56,358 nt of DNA from Caldisalinibacter kiritimatiensis (GTDB lineage: Bacteria; Bacillota; Clostridia; Tissierellales; Caldisalinibacteraceae), in the NCBI RefSeq assembly GCF_000387765.1, contig NZ_ARZA01000277.1:1-56358 (forward strand). Reading direction: 5' to 3'. This document shows positions 1-8,737 of the stretch, one piece after another. Numbering within the stretch: the first letter of the stretch is position 1; every line of letters starts with the position of its first letter. The position numbers and the translations under genes were made by a program. The notes under the pieces were generated by a model. That model worked only from the letters and a program-made list of their open reading frames with translations, was not told the origin of the DNA and did not search any database.

Positions 1-83
1 ATTTAAATAAATAAAATGCAGTATTTATGCGAGTTGTAGAGTTCTGCAACGAGCTATAATTAATAATTAAAAGGGTGAAACTT

Positions 84-1286
84 ATGATAGATACAAAAAT
101 CAATGAAAAAAAAGACTGTGTGGGATGTTATGCTTGTGCAAATATATGTCCTGTTAACTGTATTTCAATGATAAGTGATAGAGAAGGTTTCTGGTATCCA
201 AAGATTGATTATGATAAATGCATAAAATGTGGTAAATGTATTGATGTATGTCCAACTATAAATCATAAAACTGTTAAAAATAAGCCAGTTGCTTATGCTT
301 GCATAAATAAAGATGAATCTATTAGATTGAAAAGTTCTTCGGGTGGAGTATTTACTTTGCTTGCAGAACAAATTATTGAAAATGGTGGAGTAGTTTTTGG
401 AGCAGGGTTTAATGAAAATTTTGAGGTGGTTCACAGTTATGTAGAAACTAAAGAAGAACTCGAAAGATTTCGTGGTTCAAAATATGTCCAAAGCAAGATT
501 GGAGAAACTTATAAACAGGTTAAAAATATATTAGAATTAGGAAGAAAAGTTGTATTTACTGGAACACCGTGTCAAATAGCTGGTTTAAAAACTTTCTTAG
601 GAAAAGCTTATGAAAACTTACTTTGTGCTGATATTATATGTCATGGGGTACCATCGCCAGAGGTTTGGAAAAAGTACATAATATACAGAGAAGAAAAAGC
701 TGGTTCATCAACGAAGAGAATCGCTTTCAGACGAAAGGATGAAGGCTGGAAGCGATACTCTGTATCATTCATATTTAAGAATGATACAGAGTATCGACAA
801 ATCTTTAGACAGGATTCATATATGAGAGCTTTTCTAAAGGATATCTGTTTAAGACCTTCATGTTATGATTGTCAATTTAAAACAATATATAGGCAAAGTG
901 ATATAACCCTTGCAGATTTTTGGGGCATTCAAAATATATTACCTGAGATGGACGATGATAAAGGAACTTCATTGGTTTTTGTAAATAGCATAGCTGGACA
1001 GGCTATGTTTGAAAAACTAAAGGATAAAATCTTATTTAATGAAGTAGATATTAACGAAGCTGTTAAATATAATTCTGCAGCTATCAAATCTGTTAAATAT
1101 AATCCTAAAAGGATAGATTTCTTTAATGAAATAAATAATGGTGAACCTTTTGACAGATTAGTGAAAAAATATTGCACAGATAGTATTACAACTATAGTGA
1201 AAATGAAGTCAAAGATTTTAATATATAGATTATTAAAAAATACAGGTTTATTAAGTTCAGCTAAGAAACTATTGAAAAAAGCTTAA
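84..1286 (+). CDS. FrhB-type 4Fe-4S protein of a polysaccharide locus
   Basis: The N-terminus holds two ferredoxin-type 4Fe-4S motifs (CVGCYACANICP near residue 12 and CIKCGKCIDVCP near residue 50). The rest resembles the coenzyme F420 hydrogenase/dehydrogenase beta-subunit (FrhB) family, including FTGTPCQIAGL and the Cys-rich LRPSCYDCQFK. Members of this family often sit in exopolysaccharide clusters beside pyruvyl-transferase genes, where they are thought to act as redox proteins; the exact reaction here is unknown. A GTG at 75 is possible, but AAGGGTGA at 71-78 is correctly spaced for the ATG at 84, so I use that start (400 aa). galE follows after 46 nt, supporting a sugar-polymer locus extending left of the window. 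Confidence 0.8.
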   Translation: MIDTKINEKKDCVGCYACANICPVNCISMISDREGFWYPKIDYDKCIKCGKCIDVCPTINHKTVKNKPVAYACINKDESIRLKSSSGGVFTLLAEQIIENGGVVFGAGFNENFEVVHSYVETKEELERFRGSKYVQSKIGETYKQVKNILELGRKVVFTGTPCQIAGLKTFLGKAYENLLCADIICHGVPSPEVWKKYIIYREEKAGSSTKRIAFRRKDEGWKRYSVSFIFKNDTEYRQIFRQDSYMRAFLKDICLRPSCYDCQFKTIYRQSDITLADFWGIQNILPEMDDDKGTSLVFVNSIAGQAMFEKLKDKILFNEVDINEAVKYNSAAIKSVKYNPKRIDFFNEINNGEPFDRLVKKYCTDSITTIVKMKSKILIYRLLKNTGLLSSAKKLLKKA

Positions 1287-1332
1287 AAAGTATTGACAAT
1301 AATTAATTTTAGAAAAAAGAAGGAGGTAAGAG

Positions 1333-2346
1333 ATGTCTATATTAGTAACAGGAGGAGCAGGCTACATAGGAAGTCATACATGTGTAGAGCTTTTAAATGC
1401 AGGTTATGATATTGTTGTTGTGGACAATTTTTCTAACAGTAAACCTGAAGCTTTAAAACGTGTAAAAGAAATAACAGGTAAGGATTTTAAGTTTTATGAA
1501 ATAGATATGTTAGATAAAGAAGGACTTGATAAGGTATTTTCAGAAAATGATATAAAGGCAGTTATTCACTTTGCAGGACTTAAGGCAGTAGGTGAGTCAG
1601 TAGAGATTCCAGTTAAGTATTATCATAACAACATAACTGGTACCCTTGTATTATGTGAAGTTATGAAAAAACACGATGCAAAGAAAATGGTATTTAGCTC
1701 TTCTGCTACTGTATATGGAAAGCCTAAAAGTGTGCCTATAACAGAAGATTTTCCGCTTAGTGCCACAAATCCTTATGGTCGTACAAAGCTTATGATAGAA
1801 GAAATACTAAGGGATGTATATGTTTCAGATAATGATTGGAGTATAGCCCTACTTAGGTATTTTAATCCTATAGGAGCCCATGAAAGTGGGAGAATAGGAG
1901 AAGACCCTAATGGTATACCAAATAATTTAATGCCCTATATAACACAAGTAGCAGTAGGAAAAAGAGAAAAACTTAGTGTATTTGGAAGTGACTACGACAC
2001 CCATGATGGTACTGGAGTTAGGGATTACATCCATGTAGTTGATTTAGCTAAAGGACATTTAAAAGCCCTAGAAAAGATTATGACTACTAAAGGTGTAGAA
2101 GCATATAATCTAGGGACTGGAGTAGGATATAGCGTTCTAGATGTAGTGAAAAATTTTGAAAAAGCTACAGGTGAAAAATTACCGTATGTTATTACAGAAA
2201 GAAGACCGGGAGATATAGATAAATGTTATGCAGATCCTACAAAGGCCTATAAAGAACTTGGATGGAAAGCAGAAAAAAATCTTGAGGATATGTGTAGAGA
2301 TTCATGGAACTGGCAAAAGAATAATCCGAATGGATACGATGTTTAA
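1333..2346 (+). CDS. galE: UDP-glucose 4-epimerase
   Basis: A 337-aa short-chain dehydrogenase/reductase that interconverts UDP-glucose and UDP-galactose in the cytosol, feeding surface polysaccharide synthesis. The NAD-binding motif GGAGYIGSH is at residues 7-15, the catalytic Ser region FSSSATVYG near 121-129, and the YxxxK pair in NPYGRTK at Y148/K152. RYFNPIGAH and [13 protein letters not shown] are typical GalE C-terminal motifs. Length matches the family. AGAAGGAGG lies just upstream of the ATG. It is followed by galU, which supplies UDP-glucose. Confidence 0.96.
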   Translation: MSILVTGGAGYIGSHTCVELLNAGYDIVVVDNFSNSKPEALKRVKEITGKDFKFYEIDMLDKEGLDKVFSENDIKAVIHFAGLKAVGESVEIPVKYYHNNITGTLVLCEVMKKHDAKKMVFSSSATVYGKPKSVPITEDFPLSATNPYGRTKLMIEEILRDVYVSDNDWSIALLRYFNPIGAHESGRIGEDPNGIPNNLMPYITQVAVGKREKLSVFGSDYDTHDGTGVRDYIHVVDLAKGHLKALEKIMTTKGVEAYNLGTGVGYSVLDVVKNFEKATGEKLPYVITERRPGDIDKCYADPTKAYKELGWKAEKNLEDMCRDSWNWQKNNPNGYDV

Positions 2347-2437
2347 TTGACAATGGACAATTTACAATTGACAATTAAAAAATATAAAATAAAAAAACTT
2401 AATAATTGTTAATGGTAAATTGTAAACTGTAAATTAA
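2345..2437. repeat. AT-rich imperfect inverted-repeat element, copy A
   Basis: The segment starts TTGACAATGGACAATTTACA and ends with AATTGTAAACTGTAAATT, giving imperfect terminal inverted repeats around an A-rich centre. A second copy with the same left end lies at 13287-13383. In both cases it sits just after a sugar-nucleotide gene stop codon and before the next start (galU here, VanZ there). It looks like a small MITE-like or leader element; function unknown. Confidence 0.6.
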
Positions 2438-2454
2438 CTTGGGGGTAACTACTA

Positions 2455-3330
2455 ATGAAAGTACGTAAAGCAATAATTCCAGCAGCAGGTCTTGGTACTA
2501 GATTTTTACCTGCAACAAAGGCACAGCCTAAAGAAATGCTTCCTATAGTAGACAAGCCTACTATACAGTATATTATTGAGGAAGCTATAGATTCAGGTAT
2601 TGAAGAGATACTTATTATTACTGGTAGAAATAAAAGAGCTATTGAAAATCATTTTGACCGCTCAATAGAGCTTGAGTTAGCACTTGAAAAGAAAAATAAA
2701 AAAGAGTTATTAACTTTAGTTAAAGACATTTCTAATATGGTTAATATCCATTATGTTAGACAAAAAGAGCCTAAAGGATTAGGACATGCTATAAACTGTG
2801 CTAAAAGCTTTGTTGGAAATGAACCTTTTGCTGTATTACTTGGAGATGATATTGTATATAATGAATCAAAGCCTTGTCTTAAGCAATTAATAGACGCTTT
2901 TGATGAGTATAAGACTACTATATTAGGAGTTCAAACTGTAGATGATAAGGATGTAAGTAAGTATGGTATAGTCGATGGTAAATTTATTGAAGATAGAGTG
3001 TATAAAGTAAATAATTTAGTTGAGAAACCAGCTGTAGAAGAAGCTCCATCAAATGTAGCTATATTAGGTAGATATATTATAACTCCTGCAATTTTCAATA
3101 TACTAGATAATACTAAACCAGGAGCAGGTGGAGAGATACAGCTTACAGATGCATTAAAAGAGTTAGCACAGAAAGAAGCTATGTATGCCTATAACTTTGA
3201 AGGTAAAAGATATGATGTTGGAAATAAATTAGGATTTTTAGAAGCTACAGTAGAGTTTGCTTTAAGAAGAGAAGATTTAAGAGATGATTTCAAAGACTAC
3301 TTAACGAATTTATTAAAGGAAAATGAATAA
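2455..3330 (+). CDS. galU: UTP--glucose-1-phosphate uridylyltransferase
   Basis: A 291-aa nucleotidyltransferase making UDP-glucose from UTP and glucose-1-phosphate. The nucleotide-binding signature IIPAAGLGTRFLPATK lies at residues 7-22, followed by PKEMLPIVDKP. VEKP and the C-terminal RYDVGNKLGFLEATVEFAL are GalU hallmarks. Length is normal. A GGGGG Shine-Dalgarno lies upstream. A 27-nt palindrome begins 2 nt after the stop codon. The 3' end of a diverged paralogue is preserved at 13127-13288. Confidence 0.96.
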   Translation: MKVRKAIIPAAGLGTRFLPATKAQPKEMLPIVDKPTIQYIIEEAIDSGIEEILIITGRNKRAIENHFDRSIELELALEKKNKKELLTLVKDISNMVNIHYVRQKEPKGLGHAINCAKSFVGNEPFAVLLGDDIVYNESKPCLKQLIDAFDEYKTTILGVQTVDDKDVSKYGIVDGKFIEDRVYKVNNLVEKPAVEEAPSNVAILGRYIITPAIFNILDNTKPGAGGEIQLTDALKELAQKEAMYAYNFEGKRYDVGNKLGFLEATVEFALRREDLRDDFKDYLTNLLKENE

Positions 3331-3331
3331 A

Positions 3332-3358
3332 GGAACGCTGAACCGGGTTCATCGTTCC
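3332..3358 (+). repeat. REP-like palindrome, copy 1
   Basis: 27-nt palindrome GGAACGCTGAACC / GGGTTCATCGTTCC starting 2 nt after the galU stop. The left arm has the CTG form and the right arm the CAT form, so one stem position is mismatched. It lies 26 nt before the VanZ start codon. Confidence 0.9.
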
Positions 3359-3384
3359 ATAAAATATATAAGGACTGATAGAAA

Positions 3385-3867
3385 ATGGACAAAAACAAAA
3401 TAAAAATTATATTATCATGGACAGGCGTATTACTTTGGCTTGTCCTTATATTTTACTTATCATCTCAGCCAGCAGTAGAGTCGGATGGATTGAGTAAAAA
3501 AGTTACTAAAGTTATTGTGGAGACAGTGGATAAGGTAGTAAAGCTGGATGATGATAGAGAAGATATTAATTTAGTAGAAAAATTTAATCATATTGTAAGA
3601 AAATACGCCCACTTTACTTGTTATTTGGTACTTGGGTTATTGGTTATGAATGCTTTTAGAAGAAGTGGAGTTAAAGGGCTTAGAGTATTTATATTTTCTC
3701 TTATGTTTTGTATATTTTATGCTATAAGTGATGAAATGCATCAAGTTTTTGTACCAGGTAGGGGTGCACAGGTTACTGATGTACTTATTGATAGTTTAGG
3801 AAGTTTTGTTGGGATTGGGATGTATGGAGTGATTGGTAAATTTAAGAAGGTCATAGCTAGTTGTTAA
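3385..3867 (+). CDS. VanZ-family membrane protein, copy 1
   Basis: A 160-aa integral membrane protein. It begins with a hydrophobic helix (residues ~7-25), then a charged extracytoplasmic-type segment (~30-65), then RKYAHFTCYLVLGLL and a C-terminal block ISDEMHQVFVPGRGAQVTD, the conserved VanZ signature. VanZ-family proteins have been linked to glycopeptide tolerance, but most chromosomal members have no proven role, so no resistance is implied. A near-identical copy lies at 13406-13888, and five or more decayed copies lie elsewhere in the window. Downstream of the stop, GTCATAGC...GCTATGG plus a T run looks like a terminator. Confidence 0.85.
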   Translation: MDKNKIKIILSWTGVLLWLVLIFYLSSQPAVESDGLSKKVTKVIVETVDKVVKLDDDREDINLVEKFNHIVRKYAHFTCYLVLGLLVMNAFRRSGVKGLRVFIFSLMFCIFYAISDEMHQVFVPGRGAQVTDVLIDSLGSFVGIGMYGVIGKFKKVIASC

Positions 3868-3884
3868 GTTGGCTATGGTTTTTG
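3850..3884 (+). terminator. Probable terminator after VanZ copy 1
   Basis: Inverted repeat CATAGC ... GCTATG followed by GTTTTTG, overlapping the VanZ stop codon region. Related structures follow the other VanZ copies. Confidence 0.5.
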
Positions 3885-3885
3885 T

Positions 3886-3910
3886 GGAACGATGAACCCG
3901 ATTCACTGTA
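3886..3910 (-). repeat. Degenerate REP-like palindrome, copy 2
   Basis: The left arm GGAACGATGAACCC is intact, but the right arm is degraded (GATTCACTGTA). The CCCG centre suggests the reverse orientation relative to most copies. Confidence 0.55.
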
Positions 3911-4067
3911 ACATGGCTCTAAATCATTTACTTTGATATTTTAAGCTAACCTTATATGTATTCAATTGTTTTTTGACTCGTTAGATCGTATACATTGTTT
4001 TTTATATGAATAGTATAAACTAAAGGTGACATTATCACAAATTAATCACAAATAAATTTAAAAATAG

Positions 4068-4096
4068 TTGATTTTAACTTTTAACTCTGATATAAT
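4068..4096 (+). promoter_or_regulatory. Sigma-A-type promoter for the ImmA-cyclase operon
   Basis: TTGATT (4068-4073), 17-nt spacer, TATAAT (4091-4096), about 70 nt before the ImmA-like start. No other feature was seen in 3911-4067 apart from general AT-richness. Confidence 0.6.
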
Positions 4097-4163
4097 ATGC
4101 ACAAAAAATAGTTTAATTTTTTAATAAGTAAAAAATACTTCACCGTATGAAAGAGGTGAAAAT

Positions 4164-4694
4164 ATGAGATATGAAGAGAGAAAAATTATTAATAAAATTG
4201 CATATAAAGTACGAGAAATACTAGATATTAATAAAGACAATTTCGATATAGAAGAAGTTGTTAAAGAATTAGGAGGAAAATTAGTTGTTGATCCTTTTGC
4301 AATAGATGAAGCTTGTGTAATAAAATCAGGAGAAGAAAGTTTTGAAATAATATTAGATCCTTTTATCACAAATGAAAGAAGAAAAAGGTTTTCTATAGCA
4401 CATGAAATAGGGCATTTAATACTGCACATGAAATATAAAGTTAATGAAGAACAATGGAAACAAATACCTTTAGGAAATAAGTATAATAGAAATACTAACA
4501 TACCATATTCTAAACTAGAAAAAGAAGCCAATGAATTTGCAGGTGCTTTTTTGATGCCAAAAGATAGATTTTTAACAGTAGCTGAAGATACTAGTGAAGA
4601 TAATTTTTATTGTATTGATAAAATTTCTAATAGATTTAATGTTTCGGAAGAAGCTGTTAAGGTTAGAGGTAGGATATTGGGGATTTGGGAGTGA
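4164..4694 (+). CDS. ImmA/IrrE-family zinc metallopeptidase
   Basis: A 176-aa protein with the gluzincin-type motif AHEIGHLILH (H80, E81, H84) and the downstream acidic ligand region EKEANEFAGAFLMP (near E121), the standard ImmA/IrrE layout. Such peptidases usually cleave a partner HTH repressor and so switch on a neighbouring operon. No XRE domain is fused or adjacent here; the partner is the cyclase-like gene, whose start overlaps this stop codon. A regulatory or activating role for the cyclase system is inferred from coupling only. Confidence 0.85.
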   Translation: MRYEERKIINKIAYKVREILDINKDNFDIEEVVKELGGKLVVDPFAIDEACVIKSGEESFEIILDPFITNERRKRFSIAHEIGHLILHMKYKVNEEQWKQIPLGNKYNRNTNIPYSKLEKEANEFAGAFLMPKDRFLTVAEDTSEDNFYCIDKISNRFNVSEEAVKVRGRILGIWE

Positions 4695-6094
4695 TTATAG
4701 TGAAGAATAAAAGTCTTAGATGGGGAGAAATTATAAAAGAAATCCAAAATTTCGAAAAGTTTAAAAGGGCTTCAAATAAAAATGAACACTTTAAAAAAGT
4801 GTTCATTTTTACATCTATTGACCTTGTAAATTCTACTATTTTTAAACAAAATAATGATAAATGGGTAGATATTTTTTCTGATTTTTATGGCATTTTAAAA
4901 ACTGAGTTCCCAAAAGAAAAGAATAATATAAATGTATGGAAAAATATTGGAGATGAAGTTCTTTTTTATGAAGAAATATATGAAATTAAAGATTTGTTAA
5001 GAGTACCTTCAGATATATTTAAGCTGATGGAAAAGTGTCAAAATATATTTTATCAAAGAAATTCTATAGCAAAAAATAACTTGTATTTTAAAGCTACAAT
5101 ATGGGGAGCTGCAGTGAAATCAGAATATGATACTAGTGAGAAAAATAAAGATATTGAAAATGTTATGCTTGGTTTTGAAGAAAATCTAACAGATTTTATT
5201 GGGATGGATATAGATGAAGGATTTAGACTATCTGAATATACATCTCAAAACAAACTAGTAATTGATTCTAAAATAGCTTATTTGATGAATAAGTATAAAG
5301 ATGAAGTTTATCATTTGTGTGATTATGTTGTTGAAGATAGAATTAGAATAGTAGGGTATAGAAAACTAAAAGGAATTTGGAATAATAGGTTATATCCAAT
5401 TATATGGTATCATAAAAACTGGTCAAATCCACAGTCGATGTATTTATATGATGAACATGAAATGTCTGATATTGTTAGAGAGTTAAAAGAAAAAGAATAT
5501 AAAACCCAGCCGGTGGAAAAAATAAACAAAATATTTGATGAAATAGGTTGTAAAGATAAAGTTAAAGCAATGGAAGATATAATAAAATCAGCTAAAAAAG
5601 AAAATAAATTTTTCCCTCTTAAAGATGAACATTTAGTTGAGTTACATTTTGCAGTTGTTTGTATAGATATTTCTACAGATAAAGCACTTATAGTTAAAAG
5701 ACAAGATAGAGAACTGCTAGATCAAAAGTGGGAATTTGGATGTGCTAAAGCAACAAAGATAAAATCAATTGAAGAATCAGTAATAGATGAATATTATAAT
5801 GATTTTAATATTAAAATAAGTCTAATTAAGGATGAAGATAGACAACAAGATATTCAACCAAAACCAATAGCTGTTTATAATATTCCAAAATCCCCTTATT
5901 TACATAAAGGAGTAATATTTCTGGGAGTTTTTGATGGAGCAAAATATTCAATAAAATTGACAGAAAAACATAAAGAACATAAGTTCTTATTCAAAGATGA
6001 AATAAATCAATTCAATGAAGATGCAGTTCCTGATTTTAAAGATACTTTAGAAAAAGCTTTTAGTCTATACGAAAAATATAAAAACAATTTATAG
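4691..6094 (+). CDS. Class III nucleotide cyclase-like protein with C-terminal Nudix-like domain
   Basis: The N-terminal third looks like a class III (adenylate/guanylate) cyclase: FTSIDLVNST near residue 40 and KNIGDEVLFY near 84 retain both metal-binding Asp residues, and MDIDEGFRLSEYTS resembles the substrate-contact segment. The last ~125 residues (HFAVVCIDIS..., LIVKRQDR, KWEFGCAKA) look like a Nudix fold, but I cannot see an intact GX5EX7REUXEE box, so it may bind rather than cleave. The GTG at 4691 overlaps the preceding stop (GTGA); a TTG at 4685 or GTG at 4700 is also possible. It is paired with an ImmA peptidase upstream and a convergent Pycsar-type membrane effector downstream. A cNMP-signalling defence role is inferred. 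Confidence 0.65.
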   Translation: MIIVKNKSLRWGEIIKEIQNFEKFKRASNKNEHFKKVFIFTSIDLVNSTIFKQNNDKWVDIFSDFYGILKTEFPKEKNNINVWKNIGDEVLFYEEIYEIKDLLRVPSDIFKLMEKCQNIFYQRNSIAKNNLYFKATIWGAAVKSEYDTSEKNKDIENVMLGFEENLTDFIGMDIDEGFRLSEYTSQNKLVIDSKIAYLMNKYKDEVYHLCDYVVEDRIRIVGYRKLKGIWNNRLYPIIWYHKNWSNPQSMYLYDEHEMSDIVRELKEKEYKTQPVEKINKIFDEIGCKDKVKAMEDIIKSAKKENKFFPLKDEHLVELHFAVVCIDISTDKALIVKRQDRELLDQKWEFGCAKATKIKSIEESVIDEYYNDFNIKISLIKDEDRQQDIQPKPIAVYNIPKSPYLHKGVIFLGVFDGAKYSIKLTEKHKEHKFLFKDEINQFNEDAVPDFKDTLEKAFSLYEKYKNNL

Positions 6095-6129
6095 TATATC
6101 GCAGTAAAGACACATAAGCTTTAAATATT

Positions 6130-6660
6130 TTAAGCTAAAATTAATAAAAAAAGTAACACTATAAAAGGAATTATAGTAAAACAAATTGCAATATTAAAAA
6201 GAAAATATTTCTTGTAAGTTATTTTGGAGATAATAATTATTTGATTAATAAGGTCTTTTAGATAAGTTATTTCATTTGTATTTAAATTATTATTAACATT
6301 ATATTTTTTAAAGAAAGTATTGTAATAATTATCAATTGAGTATTTAGCTATATCTTTATAATATAATATATTATCTTCTAAAGAAGGGGTTCCTAGTTTA
6401 TTGATAATACATTTTTCTATAAAGTCGTTTTGATATAGTTTAGCTATAAATGTTATTAAGCAAATGATTGAAGAAATTAATATTAAAATTATAAATAAAT
6501 ATATTAATAAAACAGGAATACATGAAACTTTAGTATTAATAAATTTAAATGAAAAAAATAATAAAGAACTGTTTAAAGTAAGAAGAGCTGCATTTTTTGC
6601 TTCTGCAAATATTAGCCAATTATATATATCGTTATAAACCGAATTTAATTTATCTTCCAT
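6130..6660 (-). CDS. Pycsar-type (PycTM-like) membrane effector
   Basis: A 176-aa protein with the layout of the Pycsar effector family. An amphipathic start runs into NWLIFAEAKNAALLTLN (residues 14-30), followed by hydrophobic helices ~24-40 and 48-73. A cytosolic part contains EDNILYYKDIAKYS (95-108), and a C-terminal helix spans ~151-175. Family members respond to a cyclic pyrimidine nucleotide and disrupt the membrane during phage infection. Here it is convergent to, and 36 nt from, the cyclase-like gene, rather than in one operon as is usual. The CCACCCTTTC just beyond its start on the plus strand gives a reverse-strand GGGTGG ribosome binding site. Confidence 0.75.
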   Translation of the reverse strand: MEDKLNSVYNDIYNWLIFAEAKNAALLTLNSSLLFFSFKFINTKVSCIPVLLIYLFIILILISSIICLITFIAKLYQNDFIEKCIINKLGTPSLEDNILYYKDIAKYSIDNYYNTFFKKYNVNNNLNTNEITYLKDLINQIIIISKITYKKYFLFNIAICFTIIPFIVLLFLLILA

Positions 6661-6807
6661 AAAAAACCACCCTTTCTTTGATTGCTAACCTTATTTATAA
6701 TTATATATTTTTCTAAACGCCATTTAATTGAAAGACTTTTTTAATTATATCAAAAGAACGACGAATTGTCTTCATTGTTTATTAAGTAAAATATAATTAA
6801 TGAGTAT

Positions 6808-6834
6808 GGAACGATGAACCGGGTTCATCGTTCC
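6808..6834 (+). repeat. REP-like palindrome, copy 3
   Basis: Perfect-arm version GGAACGATGAACC / GGGTTCATCGTTCC, extended by T and A to 29 nt. It is joined directly to the VanZ remnant that follows. Confidence 0.9.
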
Positions 6835-6839
6835 AATAC

Positions 6840-7045
6840 ATTGGATTGTCCTTATATTTTACATATCATCACAACCAGCAGTACAGTCTAATGTTTAAGT
6901 AAAAAGGTTACTGAGATTATTATATAAAGTAGGACAAGTTGATTTACTAGATAATGTAACAAGTATTAGGCTTATTTTGATAATATAAAGATGAAAAGGT
7001 GATAGACAGTAGTTACGTTGGTTATAACTTTTTTGTTATATGATT
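6840..7045 (+). pseudogene. VanZ remnant (5' and 3' scraps)
   Basis: Begins with GGATTGTCCTTATATTTTAC and CAACCAGCAGTACAGTCTAA, matching VanZ codons ~15-33, then AAAAAGGTTACTGAGATTAT. After a large deletion it ends with GTAGTTACGTTGGTTATAAC plus a T run, matching the VanZ 3' terminator. It has several stops and cannot encode a protein. Confidence 0.75.
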
Positions 7046-7084
7046 AATTTTAAAGGTGCAAATATAAAAAATCACAAAATATGA

Positions 7085-7195
7085 AAAATATAGAAGGAGT
7101 TTATATTTTTTTAGCGAAGTAACGAAGTAACCCTAATATTAGATACTATTTTTTTGAATAGTGGGATGTTTGATAGGTTCTATTTTCTGTAAAAG
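7085..7195 (+). repeat. Intergenic repeat shared with 31495-31605
   Basis: Both copies share a GAAGTAA-GAAGTAAC block, then TTAGATACTATTTTTTT and AATAGTGGGATGTTTGATAG. ACTATT/AATAGT can form a short hairpin. It may be the leader of the gene family at 31614 or part of a mobile segment; no coding potential was seen. Confidence 0.6.
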
Positions 7196-7732
7196 CTAGA
7201 TGATATGAGCAGTTGAGATAATTTCATATCATATAAGTACTACATTAAAGCTTACTGTTATACATTTAAAGTAAAAGAAATCTAATTCAGAATATAAATT
7301 TTATTCAATACATAGGTTAAAATACCCGTCAGTACATACAGAATTTCCAATTCCATTTATGAAACTAGAGATACCAATGAAATTTGTGGTTAAAAAACTA
7401 TAAACAGAAATCAAAAGAACATATTGTATTTGATATAAACAATGCTAATGTAACAGAATTTTACTTAGCTCATATTGACTTTAGTTATCAAAAAATTATG
7501 AAAAAATAGGATGCATTAAGCTTGAATTTATTGATACATTCCTCTGAATTTTCGGATGCATTGCTTAATTTATTGCTTATAGGATATGAAATTAAGCAAG
7601 GAAACATTAAAATGTTACCAGCTTATAAAGAAGATTTGATACAGGATACTATGGCATCAAATGAAAAACAAAAGTAGAAGTATAGGTTTAGTAAAATGAA
7701 AGCAAAGTTAGACAGAGAAATGAGGAAGAAAT

Positions 7733-8698
7733 ATGGAGTTTCTTGAATATTTATATACTAATAACTATAAAAATCTTAATGAATGGATTCAGTTAATCAA
7801 AGAAGGTGAAGATGTCTATCCAAGATTTAGAATACCTTATCAAGATTGGTTAGGTATATATTTAGAAAATATAGCAGATATAGATGAAGAAGAAGTTAAA
7901 ACTCTTTTAAGATTATTATTACAGCCATTTACAAGAGTAATAGATATAGAAAATTACAAAGCATTTTATAAAGCATCAAAAGATACCAATAATCTTGAGA
8001 ATAGGAATAAAGAGCTGTTGAGAATATATGATTCTCGTCTTAAATGTGAAAAGTATAAAAGGATAGAAAATGGTCAAGAAGCATGGGAAGGATTAACATG
8101 GGTTTTGCAGTTTCTACCTTTTAGGCCTTTTAAAGCAATCAAAGCACTAAGTTCATATTTGGAAGCTGAAGTATGTTTTTTGCCTGACGATAGAATTATC
8201 GGAATAAAGCAATGTATAGATATTATTGAAGCAAAATATATAAATAATAGTATTGGACTAGAAAAATATATCTTAAAATTACAACCAAGGGAATTTGAAT
8301 GGCTTATAGAAATATTATATCAAGATATAGGATACCAAACAGAATTAACACCTTCAACTAGAGATGGTGGTAAAGATATTGTTGCTTATATAGATAGAGA
8401 AGATGGAAATGAAAAGGTATATGTTGAATGTAAGTTATATAAAACAACGGAACTTACTAAGGATTCTGTTAGAGCTTTTGGGTATATAATTAATAAAGAT
8501 AATATAAATAGGGGAGTTTTATTTTGTACTGGTTATGTAAATGATGATATAAAAAATATGGATACAAGGATACAAATTTGGACTTTAGAAGAAATTATTA
8601 TACTTCTAAATGCTCATATTGGAAGTGATTGGTATAAAAGATTAAATCTATTAATTGAGAATCAAAGAAAGAAATATATGGATAAACAGAATATTTAA
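7733..8698 (+). CDS. Mrr-like restriction endonuclease-fold protein
   Basis: 321 aa. The C-terminal ~120 residues carry the Mrr catalytic-domain pattern: REFEWLIEILYQDIGY (186-201), TPSTRDGGKDIV (206-217, catalytic D215) and YVECKLY (E232, K234), that is, the D-ExK core of the PD-(D/E)XK superfamily. VRAFGYIIN and GVLFCTGYV follow as in Mrr. The N-terminal ~180 residues are helical and not recognised. Such enzymes cut modified or foreign DNA. It is followed 39 nt later by an ApeA-like gene, probably in the same operon. GAGGAAG precedes the ATG. Confidence 0.8.
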   Translation: MEFLEYLYTNNYKNLNEWIQLIKEGEDVYPRFRIPYQDWLGIYLENIADIDEEEVKTLLRLLLQPFTRVIDIENYKAFYKASKDTNNLENRNKELLRIYDSRLKCEKYKRIENGQEAWEGLTWVLQFLPFRPFKAIKALSSYLEAEVCFLPDDRIIGIKQCIDIIEAKYINNSIGLEKYILKLQPREFEWLIEILYQDIGYQTELTPSTRDGGKDIVAYIDREDGNEKVYVECKLYKTTELTKDSVRAFGYIINKDNINRGVLFCTGYVNDDIKNMDTRIQIWTLEEIIILLNAHIGSDWYKRLNLLIENQRKKYMDKQNI

Positions 8699-8737
8699 GG
8701 GTTAGCATATACTTATAATTGAAATAGGTGATACATT

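Larger units (their letters stand above)
6661..7732. other. Non-coding graveyard of repeat and gene remnants
   Basis: No intact gene is visible. From left to right it holds a REP palindrome, a VanZ remnant, a 120-nt repeat shared with 31484-31605, and fragments of an unrecognised gene. An open stretch encodes K-Y-P-S-V-H-T-E-F near 7322, and another encodes SDALLNLLLIGYE near 7553 and ends at a stop near 7677. Pieces of the same material recur at 33510-33715, so both places received parts of one decayed ancestral segment. Confidence 0.6.

Noticed and set aside
3385-3867. VanZ as a glycopeptide-resistance gene
   Set aside because: Only the VanZ family fold is seen; no vanH, vanA, vanX, vanS or vanR is nearby, and most VanZ-family genes are not resistance genes.
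4121-4531. Minus-strand open frame opposite the ImmA-like gene
   Set aside because: It lies wholly opposite a gene with clear catalytic motifs and has no ribosome binding site or family features. The same reasoning removed other antisense frames such as 929-1177, 28751-29110 and 42582-42866.
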